64,000 nt of DNA from Rattus norvegicus (taxonomy: Eukaryota > Chordata > Mammalia > Rodentia > Muridae), in contig NC_086034.1 in assembly GCF_036323735.1 (NCBI RefSeq), positions 12,397,001-12,461,000 on the forward strand, given 5' to 3'. Positions 23,454-34,735 of the stretch are shown here, one piece after another. The notes beneath the pieces were generated by a model that was given only the letters and a program-made list of their open reading frames with translations, ran no database searches and was not told the origin of the DNA. Position numbers and translations under genes: made by a program. The number at the start of each line of letters is the position of its first letter. Positions within the stretch are counted from its first letter, which is position 1.

Positions 23454-24120
23454 CCAAAAAGCTCAAATTACTCAAGGTGCAATCTACAGACCATAGGAAG
23501 CTCAAGAAGAAGGATGACCAAAATGCAGATGCTCCCACTCCTTCTTAAAAGGGGGAAATATTCATAGTAGGGGCCATTCAGAACCTGCCCCACATGTGGC
23601 CCATATATATACAGCCACCAAAAGTAGATAAGATTGCTGAAGCTAAAAAAATGGATGCTGAAAGGGACTGGATATAGATCTCTCCTGAGAGACACATCCA
23701 GAGCATGTCCAATACAGAGGTCAATGCTAGCAGCAAACCACCCAACTGAGAATAGGACCCCCTTGGGGGGAATTAGAGGAAGGATTGAAAGAGTTGAAGG
23801 AGCTTGCAACCCATAAAAATAACAATGCCAACCAACCAGAGCTTCCAGGAACTAAACCACTATCGAAAGACTATACATGGAGTGACCCAGGAATCCAACT
23901 GCATATGTAGCAGAGAATAGCCTTATTGGGGCACCAGTGGAAGGGAAAGCCCTTGGTCTTGCCAAGGCTGGACCCCCAGTGCAGGGAAATATGGGGAGGG
24001 CAATAAGAGGGATGTATAGGAGGAATACCCATATGGGGGAGAGGGAGGGGAGGGAATGAGGGCTCCTGATCAGGAAACCAAGAAGGGGAATAACCTTTGA
24101 AATGTAAGTAAAAAAATATA
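23454..24120 (+). other. L1 3' UTR
   Basis: Rat-type L1 3' UTR with a G-rich stretch (23985-24055) and the terminal 'gaaatgtaagtaaaaaaata'. It is A-rich from here to about 24180. Confidence 0.85.
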
Positions 24121-24180
24121 TAATGAAAAAAATTTTTAAAATATATCCAATAGAATATTATCCAATAAAAAACAGAAAAA

Positions 24181-24639
24181 AAGAGCTAGAAAGCAATAAG
24201 AACTGAATGGTGACATCAGAACTGAAACCTAAAATAACTACCGTTAAATAAAAACATCATTAACTGGTCTCAGTAGCAGCACGAAATGACACAATAATAG
24301 TCTGTGAACATAATGACACACCAATAAATGTCTTCAATTTTAGAACATTAGCCACACATCAGGGACATGCAAAGCAGTAATAATAAGTTTACTCTAATGT
24401 CTTTGAAGTCAAAGAAGGAAAAAGGAATAAACTTCAAGGAAAAATAATTAATTAATGGCATAAATTTTCCTTTTATTTTTAATATTTTATTATTAAAAGT
24501 TTCATACATTGATACAACAAATTTAGTAACTTTCCCCAATTAATCTCTCATTTTCCTTGTTTAGTAAGATAAAAACGCAGAGTAAAATTTATGAGTAAAT
24601 CTCAAAGAAGATAAATCTAAATACACCCCTACGAAGAGA
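24181..24639. other. Unassigned AT-rich sequence
   Basis: No gene or named repeat; strongly AT-rich. Confidence 0.45.
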
Positions 24640-24950
24640 CTATAATTACGTTGCTTGAAATTATCAACCTGATAGGTTTCAGAATAACTGTGAGCATATC
24701 TGTGGGAGCTTATCATGACTCATTGGTTGAGGTGGGAAGCCCCACCCTAAATATGGGCAGTACCATTCTCTGAGTTGGAATCCCAGATTGAATAAAAATG
24801 AGGGCAAATAAAGCAGAAGTATTCATCCTCTCTACTTCCTTACTGGGAATGCTACCTCAACATCCTGCTGCCAGGGTTTCTGGCCATGATTAACTGTATC
24901 CTCAGAACTGTGACCCTAAATGAATCCTTCCTTCCATGAGTTTATGTCAG
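24640..24950 (+). mobile_element. MaLR-like LTR fragment
   Basis: The parts follow the order of a rodent MaLR-type LTR: 'gaggtgggaagccccaccct', then 'tgggcagtaccattc', then a proximal region, then 'actgtatcctcagaactgtg' and a polyadenylation-like 'taaatgaatccttcc' near 24918. It is old, the ends are unclear, and no internal proviral sequence is attached. Confidence 0.5.
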
Positions 24951-25676
24951 GAATTTGTTCACGGAAAGAAGAAAATAAGCAATACAACACAATAAAGTCA
25001 CTAGGAATTAAAGGCAATGGTAGCCTTGAAGCAGGAGAAATAACTGGAGAAGAAGTAGATGGCTATGAGATTCCTATCACAAACCATAGAGCTGAGACCT
25101 GTCAGCCTGCACTTCTGTGAACACTGAAAATGTCTTCAGAATCAAAGATGCTCCAAAAAAACCAAAATGAAACCTAAAGAAATTCTTTGCCACCAGACCC
25201 ATTTTACAATAACAATTAAGGAAAGATTTTAGCAAGTCAAAGTAATGCCCAAAATGAAATTGCAGAATATGAAACAAAACACCAAAATAGTTTCTGAAAA
25301 TAGATAATAGACTATTTGCTCTTGGAGTTCGTAAATTTCTTTCCCCGTCAAAAGTTAAAACTATCACACTGTCTCACAGGGTTTTCAATGCCTGCAGTGA
25401 TCAAATATAACAATTACATCAAGGGGAGGATAATGGGATGGACATGCTGGTAATATTTCAGTATTCCATATGAAGTTGATGAAATATTGGCTCCCATTAG
25501 ACTGTGATAAAGTCATGTAAGGCTCATAAAGCAATCAGTCATAATTATTTGTAATTTGTAGTTTTTGTAGTAAAGTGTCAGTGTGGATAAAACAATATAG
25601 GATAACTTTAAGAGTAAAAACAAAAGCAGGAAAAAGGCATCAAATACAAAATAAAAGAAAATAAAAAACAAATAAT
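24951..25676. other. Unassigned sequence
   Basis: No gene or repeat named. The minus-strand 96-aa frame (25077-25367) has no recognisable domain. Confidence 0.4.
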
Positions 25677-25880
25677 AGGTAGGATTCATGAGATGACTCA
25701 GGGGCGAAGACAACTAAGTCGCATGAACTAAATTTATTATTAGAGTCCATACAGTGCAAGGAGAGAAAAACTCATACAAGCTGTTCTCTGACCTTCACAA
25801 ATTCAACATGCCCTGTGCATGCACACATGCGCGCGCGCGCGCGCACACACACACACACACACACTAAAATTTAAATTCAA
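25677..25880 (+). mobile_element. tRNA-derived SINE (B4/B3-like) with (CG)n(CA)n
   Basis: The head is 'tcatgagatgactcagggg' (25687-25705). 'gctgttctctgaccttcaca' (25780-25799) is the conserved mid-body of this rodent SINE group. The tail holds CG (25829-25844) and CA (25845-25864) dinucleotides and then AT-rich sequence. Degraded. Confidence 0.65.
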
Positions 25881-26049
25881 ATAATAAAATGGCAAATCTA
25901 AATCAAAACTTATCAGTTAAATGTTACTCATCTGAGTACATCAATTAAACAATACAGAGTAGCAGACTACCTAACAGGACTTAATGTGAATTCTGTGCAA
26001 AACTCCCTTCAAATGTAATGTTTGTGGTCAGCTCAAAGGAAAAGGATGA

Positions 26050-26450
26050 CTAAGTTCTCATCCTAACTTGCTTCGCATTACTGTGATAAAGACCTTGACC
26101 AACAGCAGTTTGGAGGTGGGGAAAAAAGGTTTATTTTATCTTTCATCATGGAGAGAAATCAAAGTAGCGACTCAAGTCAAAAAACCTGGAAGCAGGAACT
26201 GAAGCAGTGACCATGGAGGAATGCTGCTTAGTGGCTGCCTTCCAGGTTCACATGCTGCTGCAATTCTTGCACATATCACAACCAGCTTCTGAGGGGTAGC
26301 ACCACCTACAGTGGAGTGACTATATCAATCATCAATTAAAGATCAATGTCACACAGATATGTCTGTAGGCCAATCTAATAAGGACAGTACCTCAGCTAAG
26401 TTTCACTCTTCCCAGGTGTGTCCAGTTTACAGCCAAGATGACTCATGGTA
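26050..26450 (-). mobile_element. MaLR-like LTR, reverse orientation
   Basis: On the plus strand it reads 'tactgtgataaagaccttga', then 'ggtttattttatc' (antisense polyadenylation region), 'ggaagcaggaactgaagcag', 'tcaatcatcaattaaagat' and 'aggccaatctaataag'. This is the reverse of the rodent LTR whose sense copy lies at 1385-1795. The family name is from memory. Confidence 0.6.
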
Positions 26451-27149
26451 CCAGGTAAACTCTTATGAAAGAAAACTGAAGAGGCCATTTTCTTCTACTT
26501 AATAGCACACAAGATGAGTGTAGCTAGTTCTTCTTTAAGACAATAAGAAACCTTAATAATAAGCTGCTGCAGATGGAGTAAAGCACTTTCCATTTGATAA
26601 AGACAGTATTAAATAGATGGAAAATCTAAAGTAAACTGTGCAAAACAGACTACGATGTGTAAGCTTCTTTAGTGAGATTTGGGGATAGAAGGGTAAGGTG
26701 AGGTTTTTCAATATACAAGTAATAAATGAGAGGAAATTAAAATGACACATCAACTAACACAAAATATAATCCAGGTATAAAGCTAAGAAGATAAGTACAA
26801 AATATATAGGGTAAACATAAGGCACTGATGAGAAATGTTAATATGTAAGTTTAAAAATCACACCGTGAGCAAAATTAGAAGCTTAAGATAACAATTCTTA
26901 TCAAATCGTTCTCTGAATTTGAGGTAGTCAAAATAAAACTCCCACAGAACCTTTGGGGGTTGGGATTGGGAGTAAGAGTAGAGAAATAATGATCTGATTC
27001 TAATATGAAGAAAGGTGTGACAGTGGGTCAATTATAAAAGGAAAAGTGGTAACTCCAGTTTCTAAATTATAATTTCCTAGTAATCATGAACACTTGGCAT
27101 CTATAAAATGAACAAATACTCATATAAAAGAATCAAAGTAGCAAATGCA
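26451..27149. other. Unassigned AT-rich sequence
   Basis: No gene or named repeat. Confidence 0.45.
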
Positions 27150-27935
27150 GAAATAAGCCTCTAGTCAAATTACATTGAACAACAATACTTAGAACCCACT
27201 GGAGGAAAGGGTAAAACTGCTACTATGATCATAATCTTGAATAAACATCTATCGTCAATTGACAGAACCATAGATATAAAACTGGTAACCATAGAATGAA
27301 GGTTAAATGCTCCATCAACCAACTGTGTCTAAATAACATAGGAGGCTCTATTCACAGACATCAGATTATACATTCTCCTTTTCTCACATTGGACAGTTAT
27401 GAAGACAGACAATATCCCTGGTTATAAAACAATTATTAACAGGTAGAGAGTTAAATCGCATAGAATATGTTTTTAGTTCATAATGCAAACTACAAATTGA
27501 TGACAGAACAATTGAAAAATCCCAAGTATTAGAAATTAAACAGTGAACTTCTAAGTCACATGTATTCAATGAATAAATATCAAGAAAAATATAAATTATT
27601 TTCTACTCACAAAAGTTTAAATACAACTTATTGAACCATGTCTAAATAACAATTGAAGGAAAATTTATATTAGCATTGTATATTTTAAAAGGAGAAAGAG
27701 CTAAAATCAGTATGCTCAAATTTTATCTGGGAAAGAAGAGTAACATAAATGTAAGGCAAACCGAAGAAAAGAAATAATGAAAAGCCAAGGAAGCAAAAAT
27801 TCAAGAGATTGAAATAGTAGATACAATTAACAAGCCAAAACCCGATCATTTGAAAATATCAATACATTTGCAAGCCCTTAATTAACCTAAGCAAAAGAAA
27901 AGTTAGGATTTCTAATACCATAAGTGAAGGAGTTA
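27150..27935 (+). mobile_element. Ancient L1 ORF2 fragment
   Basis: The order of blocks follows the mid-ORF2 of old mammalian L1s: 'ctcaacc-like' repeats, then 'cattctccttttctcacatt' (27371-27390), 'attagaaattaaacagtgaac' near 27530, 'gaaggaaaatttatatt' (27655-27671) and 'aattaacaagccaaaacc'. The sequence is far more diverged than the rat-type copies. Stops occur in every frame. Confidence 0.6.
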
Positions 27936-27967
27936 CCACTGGTACCGTTTCCACTCTTCCCTGAAAA

Positions 27968-28034
27968 CATGATTGTTTATACAGGAAATTGCCAACAATT
28001 ACAAATACATGATTGTTTATTAGGAAATTGCCAA
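27968..28034 (+). repeat. Two-copy direct repeat, period 40 bp
   Basis: 'catgattgtttat...ggaaattgccaa' occurs at 27968-27995 and again at 28008-28034 with a one-base difference in length. It lies in or beside the ancient L1 fragment. Confidence 0.8.
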
Positions 28035-28195
28035 AATAAACTCTTGAAATTAATATTACCTGTAGAAAATTTACAACACCAATATAGAAATATAAAGGGT
28101 CCAGAATAAGCCATAACCATACTGAAGAAGAACATAGTCTAAGAAATTATACCACCAAGCCTCAAATCTTACTATACTTAATAGTCATCAAGAAG

Positions 28196-28740
28196 TATAC
28201 TATTCTGTAGGTTGCCAATTTGTCCTATTGACTATATTCTTTGCCGTATAGAAGCTTTCCAGTTTCATTTATCGGTTTTATTTATCAATTCTTCATCTTA
28301 GAGCTTGAGCCATTAGAGTTCTATTTAGGAAATTTCTTCCTGTGCCAATGATTTCAAGGCTCTTTCCCACTTTCTTTTCTATTGTATTCAGTTTATCTGG
28401 TTTTATGTTGAAGTCCTTGATCCACTTGGACGTGAGCTTTGTGCAAGGTGACAAATATGGGTCTATTTTCATTTTTCTACATACAGACAGCCAGTTAGAC
28501 CAGCACCATTTATTGAAGATGCTTTCTTTTTTTCATTGTATATTTTTGGCTTTATTGTCAAAGATCAGGTGTGCATAAGTATTTGGTTTTATTTCTGAGT
28601 GTTCAATTCTATTCCATTGATCAACATGTCTGATATCATGTACCTATACCATGTAGTTTTTATCACTATTGCTCTGTATTAGAACTTGAGGTCAGGAATG
28701 GTGATTCCCCAAGCAGTTCTTTCATTGTTAAGAACTGTTT
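28196..28740 (-). mobile_element. Old L1 ORF2 fragment (Lx-like)
   Basis: On the minus strand this is the ORF2 region between the reverse transcriptase and the C-terminus. Plus-strand landmarks are 'gtaggttgccaatttgtc' (28209-28226), 'ttgaagtccttgatccactt' and 'aggaatggtgattccc' (28695-28710). It meets a plus-strand L1 3' fragment exactly at 28740/28741. Confidence 0.8.
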
Positions 28741-29600
28741 TCTCTACACAATGGATTACTATTCAACTATCAAAAACAGTGTCTTCATTAAATTCATAGA
28801 AAAATGGATCTTATCATCCTGGGTGAGGTAACCCAATCACAAAAATCACACATGGTATGCACTCACTGATAAGTGGATATTAGCCCAAAAGCTCAAGTTA
28901 CCCAAGATACAATCCACAGACCACATGAAGCTCAAGAAGAAGGATGACCAAAGTGTGGATGTTTCAGTCATTTTTAAAAGGGGGAATAAAATATTCATAG
29001 GAGGAGATATGGAGACAAAGTTTGGAGCAGAAACTGAAGGAATGGCCATTCAGAGCCTGCCCCACCTGAGGATCCGGCCCATATATACAGCCACCAAACC
29101 TAGATAATATTGATGAAGCTAAGAAGTCCATGCTGACAGGAGCCTGATGTAGCTGTCTCCTCAGAGGCTCAGCCAGAGTATCACCAATACAAAGGTGAAT
29201 GCTAGCAGCAAACCATTGAATTGAGAGAACCATTAGAAGAGTTAGAGAAAGGATTAAAGGAGCCAAAGGGACTTGTAACACCATAAGAAGAACAATACCA
29301 ACCAACCACAGCTTTCAGGGACTTAACCACTACCCAAAGAGTACACATGGACAGACCCATAGCTCCAGCTGCATATGTAGCAGAAGATGACCTTGTTGGG
29401 CACCAATGTGAGGAGAAGCCCTTGGTCCTGCCAAGGCTAGAACCCCCTGTGCAGGGGAATACCAGGGTGAGGAGATGAGAAGGGGTGTGGTTGGGGAGGG
29501 GGAACACCCTTATAGAAGAAGTGGGAGGAAGATGGGATAGAGGGCTTATGGATGGGAAACTGGGAAAGGGAATAACATTTCAAATGTAAAAATATCAACA
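28741..29600 (+). mobile_element. 5'-truncated L1 (ORF2 end and 3' UTR)
   Basis: It starts at 'tctacacaatgg' in the last part of ORF2. ORF2 ends at TAG 28881-28883. The 3' UTR runs to 'aataacatttcaaatgtaaaa' at about 29571-29591, and an A-rich tail then grades into a GGGA/GGAA tract. It is of intermediate age. It may be the sense half of an element whose inverted half is 28196-28740, or a separate insertion. Confidence 0.8.
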
Positions 29601-29609
29601 AAAAGGAAA

Positions 29610-29746
29610 AAAGAAAGAAAGAAAGAGGGAGGGAGGAGGGAGGGAGGGAGGGAGGGAAGGAGGGAGGGAGGGAGGGAAGGAGGGAGGGAGGGAAAGGAAG
29701 GAAGGAAGGAAGGAAGGAAGGAAGGAAGGAAGGAAGGAAGGAAGGA
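29610..29746. repeat. (GAAA)/(GGGA)n/(GGAA)n purine microsatellite
   Basis: GAAA units (29610-29625) pass into GGGA units (29626-29692) and then about thirteen GGAA units (29694-29746). It probably grew from an L1 A-tail. The proline/serine-rich minus-strand frames of 61-132 aa here are translations of this tract, not genes. Confidence 0.95.
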
Positions 29747-30689
29747 CAACATAAAATTTGTAGGCAAATGGATGCAGCAAGTAAATAAATCATGCTATGC
29801 GAGGTAACCCAGAACCAGAAAGATGAATATGGCATGCACTTATTGATTAGCTGTTAAAAATGATACTCAAGCTGCAATCTCCAGGCCCAGAGAGGGTAGG
29901 TAAAGAGGAGGGCTCTAGTAGGGATGAAAGCACCTCTCTAAGAAGGGGAAATAGAATACATTTTGTGAGGAGACTGGAAGCAGGTAATGACAGGAGTGAG
30001 GAAGATCAGGTGGATGGGGTCAGGGTGGAGGGAAATAGTATGGTGAGAAACATCAAGAATTGGAGAACATTCCAGGGTGGAAACCTAGTGCAGTGGAAAC
30101 TTCCTAGAGTCTATGAGAGAGATCCTAGTGAAGATTCTCAGTAATGGAGGATATGGAATCAGAAGTGGCTTTTGTTGCCAGGCAAGGCTTCCAATAGAGA
30201 GCCTGGGTTGCATTCTAATGAGTTGTTGGCTGAGGGGGTCCTGTGGAGATCACTACACAATCCAGTCTGATACTAAGACGAAAGGACACTCTCTAAGAAC
30301 TGACAGCACAGCCCCATTGCTGGGGACCATATCTATGCAGGTCATTGAATGTAGAGACCAAGCTTCTGCCTACACAGGGCCTTCCACCCTCAGTTTTATT
30401 CCTTTTTTTTTAGATGAAGGGTTTTTATTCAAAAAATGCCAAGTATAAAAAAAAGATCTTTTTATTCCCCTGTATTTCACTCAGATACAATCAGCAGGCT
30501 ACATGCTGCTCAAAGTACAGCCCCAGAGAGAATCTGCCTTTCTGTCTCAGATACACAGTCAGCAGAGCCTAGACTCACTCCAGCAAGTAGGCAAGGGGCC
30601 ACCACAGAAGGAAACTTCAGCATCTGTCCCACTGGAACCCCAACACCCCAGCAGGCATTGCAGCCCTCCTCTAAAAAGTTACCAAGTCA
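29747..30689 (+). mobile_element. Older L1 (Lx-like) ORF2 end and 3' UTR, left part
   Basis: It begins with the ORF2 tail 'ggcaaatggatgcagc' (29763-29778), then the 'gaaagatgaatatggcatgc' block, then a long 3' UTR of the Lx type ('ggcaaggcttccaatagaga' at about 30182). The 94-138 aa frames are repeat-derived. A younger L1 interrupts it at 30690. Sequence after 32302 is probably its continuation. Confidence 0.65.
30673..30689 (+). repeat. Left target-site duplication (17 bp)
   Basis: 'aaaaagttaccaagtca' is repeated exactly at 32286-32302. The bottom-strand site reads TTTTT/AGAG, a good L1 endonuclease target. Confidence 0.95.
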
Positions 30690-32285
30690 AGCATCTGGAA
30701 CACATGGGCACTGGAAAAAATTTCCTGAACAAAACACCAATGGCTTACGCTCTAAGATCAAGAATCGACAAATGGGATCTCATAAAACTGCAAAGCTTCT
30801 GTAAGGCAAAGGACACTGTGGTTAGGACAAAACGGCAACCAACAGATTGGGAAAAGATGTTTACCAATCCTACAACAGATAGAGGCCTTATATCCAAAAT
30901 ATACAAAGAACTCAAGTAGTTAGACCGCAGGGAAACAAATAACCCTATTAAAAAATGGGGCTCAGAGCTAAACAAAGAATTCACAGCTGAGGAATGCCGA
31001 ATGGCTGAGAAACACCTAAAGAAATGTTCAACATCTTTAGTCATAAGGGAAATGCAAATCAAAACAACCCTGAGATTTCACCTCACACCAGTGAGAATGG
31101 CTAAGATCAAAAACTCAGGGGACAGCAGATGCTGGCGAGGATGCGGAGAAAGAGGAACACTCCTCCAGTGTTGGTGGGGTTGCAAACTGGTACAACCATT
31201 CTGGAAATCAGTCTGGAGGATCCTCAGAAAATTGGACATTCAACTGCCTGAGGATCCAGCTATACCTCTCTTGGGCATATACCCAAAAGATGCCCCAACA
31301 TATAAAAAAGACACGTGCTCCACTATGTTCATCGCAGCCTTATTTATAATAGCCAGAAGCTGGAAAGAACCCAGATTCTCTTCGACAGAGGAATGTATAC
31401 AGAAAATGTGGTACATCTACACAATGGAATATTGCTCAGCTATCAAAAACAATGACTTTATGAAATTCGTAGGCAATTGTTTGGAACTGGAAAATATCAT
31501 CCTGAGTGAGGTAACCCAATCACAGGAAAACACACATGGTATGCACTCATTGATAAGTGGCTATTAGCCCAAATGCTTGAATTACCCTAGATGCCTAGAA
31601 CAAATGAAACTCAAGACGGATGATCAAAACGTGAATGCTTCACTCCTTCTTTAAAAGGGGAACAAGAATACCCTTGGCAGGGAAGAGAGAGGCAAAGATT
31701 AAAACAGAGACTGAAGGAACACCCATTCAGAGCCTGCCCCACATGTGGCCCATACATATACAGCCACCCAGTTAGACAAGATGGATGAAGCAAAGAAGTG
31801 CAGACCGACAGGAGCCAGATGTAAATCGCTCCTGAGAGACACAGCCAGAATACAGCAAATACAGAGGCGAAAACCAGCAGCATACCACTGAACTGAGAAT
31901 AGAACCCCCGTTGAAGGAATCAGAGAAAGAACTGGAAGAGCTTGAAGGGGCTCGAGACCCCATATGTACAACAGTGCCAAGCAACCAGAGCTTCCAGGGA
32001 CTAAGCCACTACCTAAAGACTATACATGGACTGACCCTGGACTCTGACCTCATAGGTAGCAATGAATATCCTAGTAAGAGCACCAGTGGAAGGGGAAGCC
32101 CTGGGTCCTGCTAAGACTGAACCCCCAGTGAACTAGACTGGTGGGGGGAGGGCGGCAATGGGGGGAGGGTTGGGAGGGGAACACCCATAAGGAAGGGGAG
32201 GAGGGAGGGGGATGTTTGTCCGGAAACCGGGAAAGGGAATAACACTCGAAATGTATATAAGAAATACTCAAGTTAATAAAAAAAA
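30690..32285 (+). mobile_element. 5'-truncated young L1, 1.6 kb
   Basis: It contains the last 870 or so bp of ORF2 and a complete 3' UTR ending in an A-tract (32279-32290). It is flanked by a perfect 17-bp duplication and is highly similar to the nested L1 at 17991-19106, so it is recent. L1 identity begins at about 30697. The first few bases after the left duplication ('agcatctgg') match less well. The 3' UTR contains a four-G-tract motif at 32161-32180. Confidence 0.95.
30697..31566 (+). pseudogene. C-terminal part of L1 ORF2
   Basis: The segment encodes the end of ORF2, after the reverse transcriptase. One in-frame stop at 30917-30919 splits it. Downstream, a 188-aa open stretch (31001-31567) remains intact to the normal end 'HSLISGY'. 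It includes the cysteine-bearing 'CWRGCGE' stretch and the 'CWWGCKLVQPFW' segment of the C-terminal region. Without the N-terminal enzyme domains it has no catalytic potential. Confidence 0.85.
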
Positions 32286-32302
32286 AAAAAGTTACCAAGT
32301 CA
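32286..32302 (+). repeat. Right target-site duplication (17 bp)
   Basis: Exact copy of 30673-30689; older sequence resumes after it. Confidence 0.95.
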
Positions 32303-32420
32303 GGAGGAGGAAACAAAAGACAGAACATGACAAGAAAACCCTGGGGCAACAGTAAGTGGAAGCTTAGAACAGGGAGGTAATGAAATTAGTCAATTAATTA
32401 AAACATTGACTTCCAGACTA
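32303..32420 (+). mobile_element. Older L1 3' UTR, right part (probable)
   Basis: 'acaagaaaaccctggggcaa' and 'cagggaggtaatgaaatt' resemble the end of a rodent Lx-type 3' UTR and would continue the element cut at 30690. The exact end is unclear. Confidence 0.4.
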
Positions 32421-33959
32421 GAATGTGCCATCTTTCAAAAACAAAACAAACAAAAAACAAAAACAAAAAACCAAACCAAACCCCTTAAAATTGTTATCAT
32501 CTACAATCCTTTGGCAGGCTACCATGCCCGACTATACACACATTTACAGCTTGTCTGTTGGTTGCATTGGTCATACATTCTGTTTGAGGTCTTGGCTTTG
32601 AAATGGTTAGGTTGAAACCAAAAAGGAAGACCAGTTCATTTGGGAATTTTACTAAAGGAGGCAGAAAAAAGGCATGTGGCTCAGTAATAGGTTCTCTAGC
32701 CTCCCCCATGGCACCCTTTATAGGAAGTGGGGGAATGGGAAGAGGGAGAGAGGAGGAGGAAACAAAGGCAGGCAGAATTTGAGAAGCAGCAGGGAAGAGG
32801 AAAGCTCAAGTATTCCTCCCAGCACAAGTGGAGTCCCTAGAGAAGGCACTTTATTCTTTTTGGTGCAAGGTACTCTGAAAGCTACAGAAAGAGAAACCTG
32901 GCAGAAGTCCAGTCACAAAACCCTCAACCTACAAATTGTCCTGCCTACAAGACGTGCTAGGAAAGAACTTGTGAGAGTGGCCAACCAATGTTTGGTTTAA
33001 CTTGAGGACCATATCTAAGCTGTCTGAATGGCCAGGGATGGGAGACTGGACAGTCTAGAGACCTGGAGCAGAACTCAACTCTACTAGAAAAAAAATCAAT
33101 GAAAAGAAAAAATATTAGGTGTAATAAGGGACCTGAAGAGATTATAAAGTGTTGAAGTATAATGTGCTGAAATGAGAAATTTCCAGACTTCCATGATCAT
33201 ACACCAAATCAACCTCAAAATGATTTGTGTGTGTAAGTCAATGGATTCCGAAGAACCTACATAAAATAGCTAAGAATTGGAACATGGTTTGTAATGAAAT
33301 GGGAGAATACATGATGAGAAATGATCAATAAAATAACTCAGATTCAAGTTCCTTCCTTTACAGGCTGGATGTGCAATGGTGGTTTAGAGTCTTATTATAA
33401 TAGAACGCATACATTGATTTGAGAAATGGAGCTGAAGTACTATTGCCCTTCGTTTTCCATGTACACTGAAAATGCTTCGGCAGTCTGATCATATAAGCAA
33501 CACACTCAATGGGTGTACTAGGCCGCTGAATTTTGCATGTTAATGTACATATGCATTTCCTGGGGTTCTTGTTATAGGCAAGGAGGAGTAAACAATATCT
33601 GTTTTGTTATGATTTGTTTTTCATAAAATTTTGGATATTTTAAATGAAAAAAGTTAAATAAAAAGATGTGATATTAATATAATCAAAAGAAAACTCTATT
33701 TATTTTCAAAATAAATCTGAAAAGATTTTGTACATTTTCATCTAAAATATACAAAAACTGGGCAACACAAATTACCAAAAACAATAAACAAAATGTAAGA
33801 CAGAATATAAAAGGATTCCTGGCATCAATAGATAATGTAATGAGCTGTCACTACATCTAGTAAAAGGGTGAAAGTTATTATGAAACAATAATAATAATAT
33901 GAATATGAGACATTAATAATGATAATAATTAAGAGTAAGAAGACATCAAAACACAAACA
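32421..33959. other. Unassigned sequence
   Basis: About 1.5 kb without a gene or repeat I can name. A 108-aa plus frame (32674-33000) in purine-rich DNA has no domain and low complexity. The region from 33600 on is strongly AT-rich. Confidence 0.4.
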
Positions 33960-34735
33960 CAGGAACGTACACTCACTTAATTGAAGCGGAAAATTATGTA
34001 ACCACTTTGAAGAATGGTTTGGTGATCTCTGACAAATCTACAGATTTTACACAATTGCACTCTGAAGAATTTTCCCATATGAGTTCAAACTCATATGGGA
34101 AACTTTGTCCACACAAACTCCTGCAAGTGTGCATTTCTAATCACTTATTCATAATTTCTAAAAGTTAGACACAAGTAAGATATCTTTCAAAAGATGAATG
34201 AACAAAATATTTAAATAATATTCCATGGTATGATTAAGTAAGCCATTGAGCCCCCAAATATAGAAAACAAATGCATATTAGTTTATGAAAGAATTAGTCT
34301 AAAAAAGACAAATTAGTACATTTCCAGCTGTATTGAACTCTGGAAAGGGCAAACCCTACTGACGTATTAGAAAGAAGGCACTTATAAGAGATTGGGGATT
34401 TGGGGAAGAAGGATGAGTAGGTAGAACACTGAACACTTTTAGGACAGTGGAACAATTATGGATGCCATTGTAATGGTGAATGTATGAAATTATGGGTTTT
34501 TCAAATACATGTAATGTAAAACACAGAAACAACCTTAATGATGCCCATAAACTTTACCTAATAATAATACATCAATACTTGCTTAGTTGTAAGCAATGTA
34601 GCAGATTAATGTAATACGTGATGCTAGGGGAAAACACGAGGTGAGGTAGAGGTATATGGGAAAGCTCTTTACTTTCTGCTTAAGTTTTACAACCCTAAAA
34701 CCGCTCAAAAATGCATTTTACTAAGTTATAAAAAT
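33960..34735 (+). mobile_element. Ancient L1 (L1ME/L1MC-like) ORF2 end and 3' UTR
   Basis: The 3' UTR landmarks of old mammalian L1s appear in order: 'gatgagtaggtagaacactg' (34411-34430), 'gacagtggaacaattatgga' (34443-34462), 'aatggtgaatgtatgaaatt', 'gaggtatatgggaaagctct' (34650-34669) and 'taaaaccgctcaaaaatgc'. The preceding part (33965-34290) matches the degenerate ORF2 end. It predates the rodent radiation. A 32-bp palindrome lies at 34071-34102. Confidence 0.75.
34071..34102. repeat. Perfect 15-bp inverted repeat with 2-nt spacer
   Basis: Arms 'tttcccatatgagtt' (34071-34085) and its exact complement (34088-34102) around 'ca'. It could form a cruciform or hairpin. See findings. Confidence 0.95.

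Larger units (their letters stand above)
16665..24120 (+). mobile_element. Near full-length L1 (rat L1 type) carrying nested insertions
   Basis: It has a 5' UTR (16665-17244), ORF1 (17245-19549, interrupted), ORF2 (about 19597-23453) and 3' UTR (23454-24120). Without the nested ID and L1 inserts it is about 6.2 kb, normal for rat L1. The decamer 'aaaaaatata' occurs at 16655-16664 and 24111-24120. This may be the target-site duplication. It is low complexity, however, and both L1s end in similar sequence, so it is not proof. Stops in both ORFs show it is inactive. Confidence 0.85.

Noticed and set aside
29437..29835. 132-aa proline/serine-rich minus-strand frame
   Set aside because: Translation of the GGGA/GGAA tract plus antisense L1 3' UTR.
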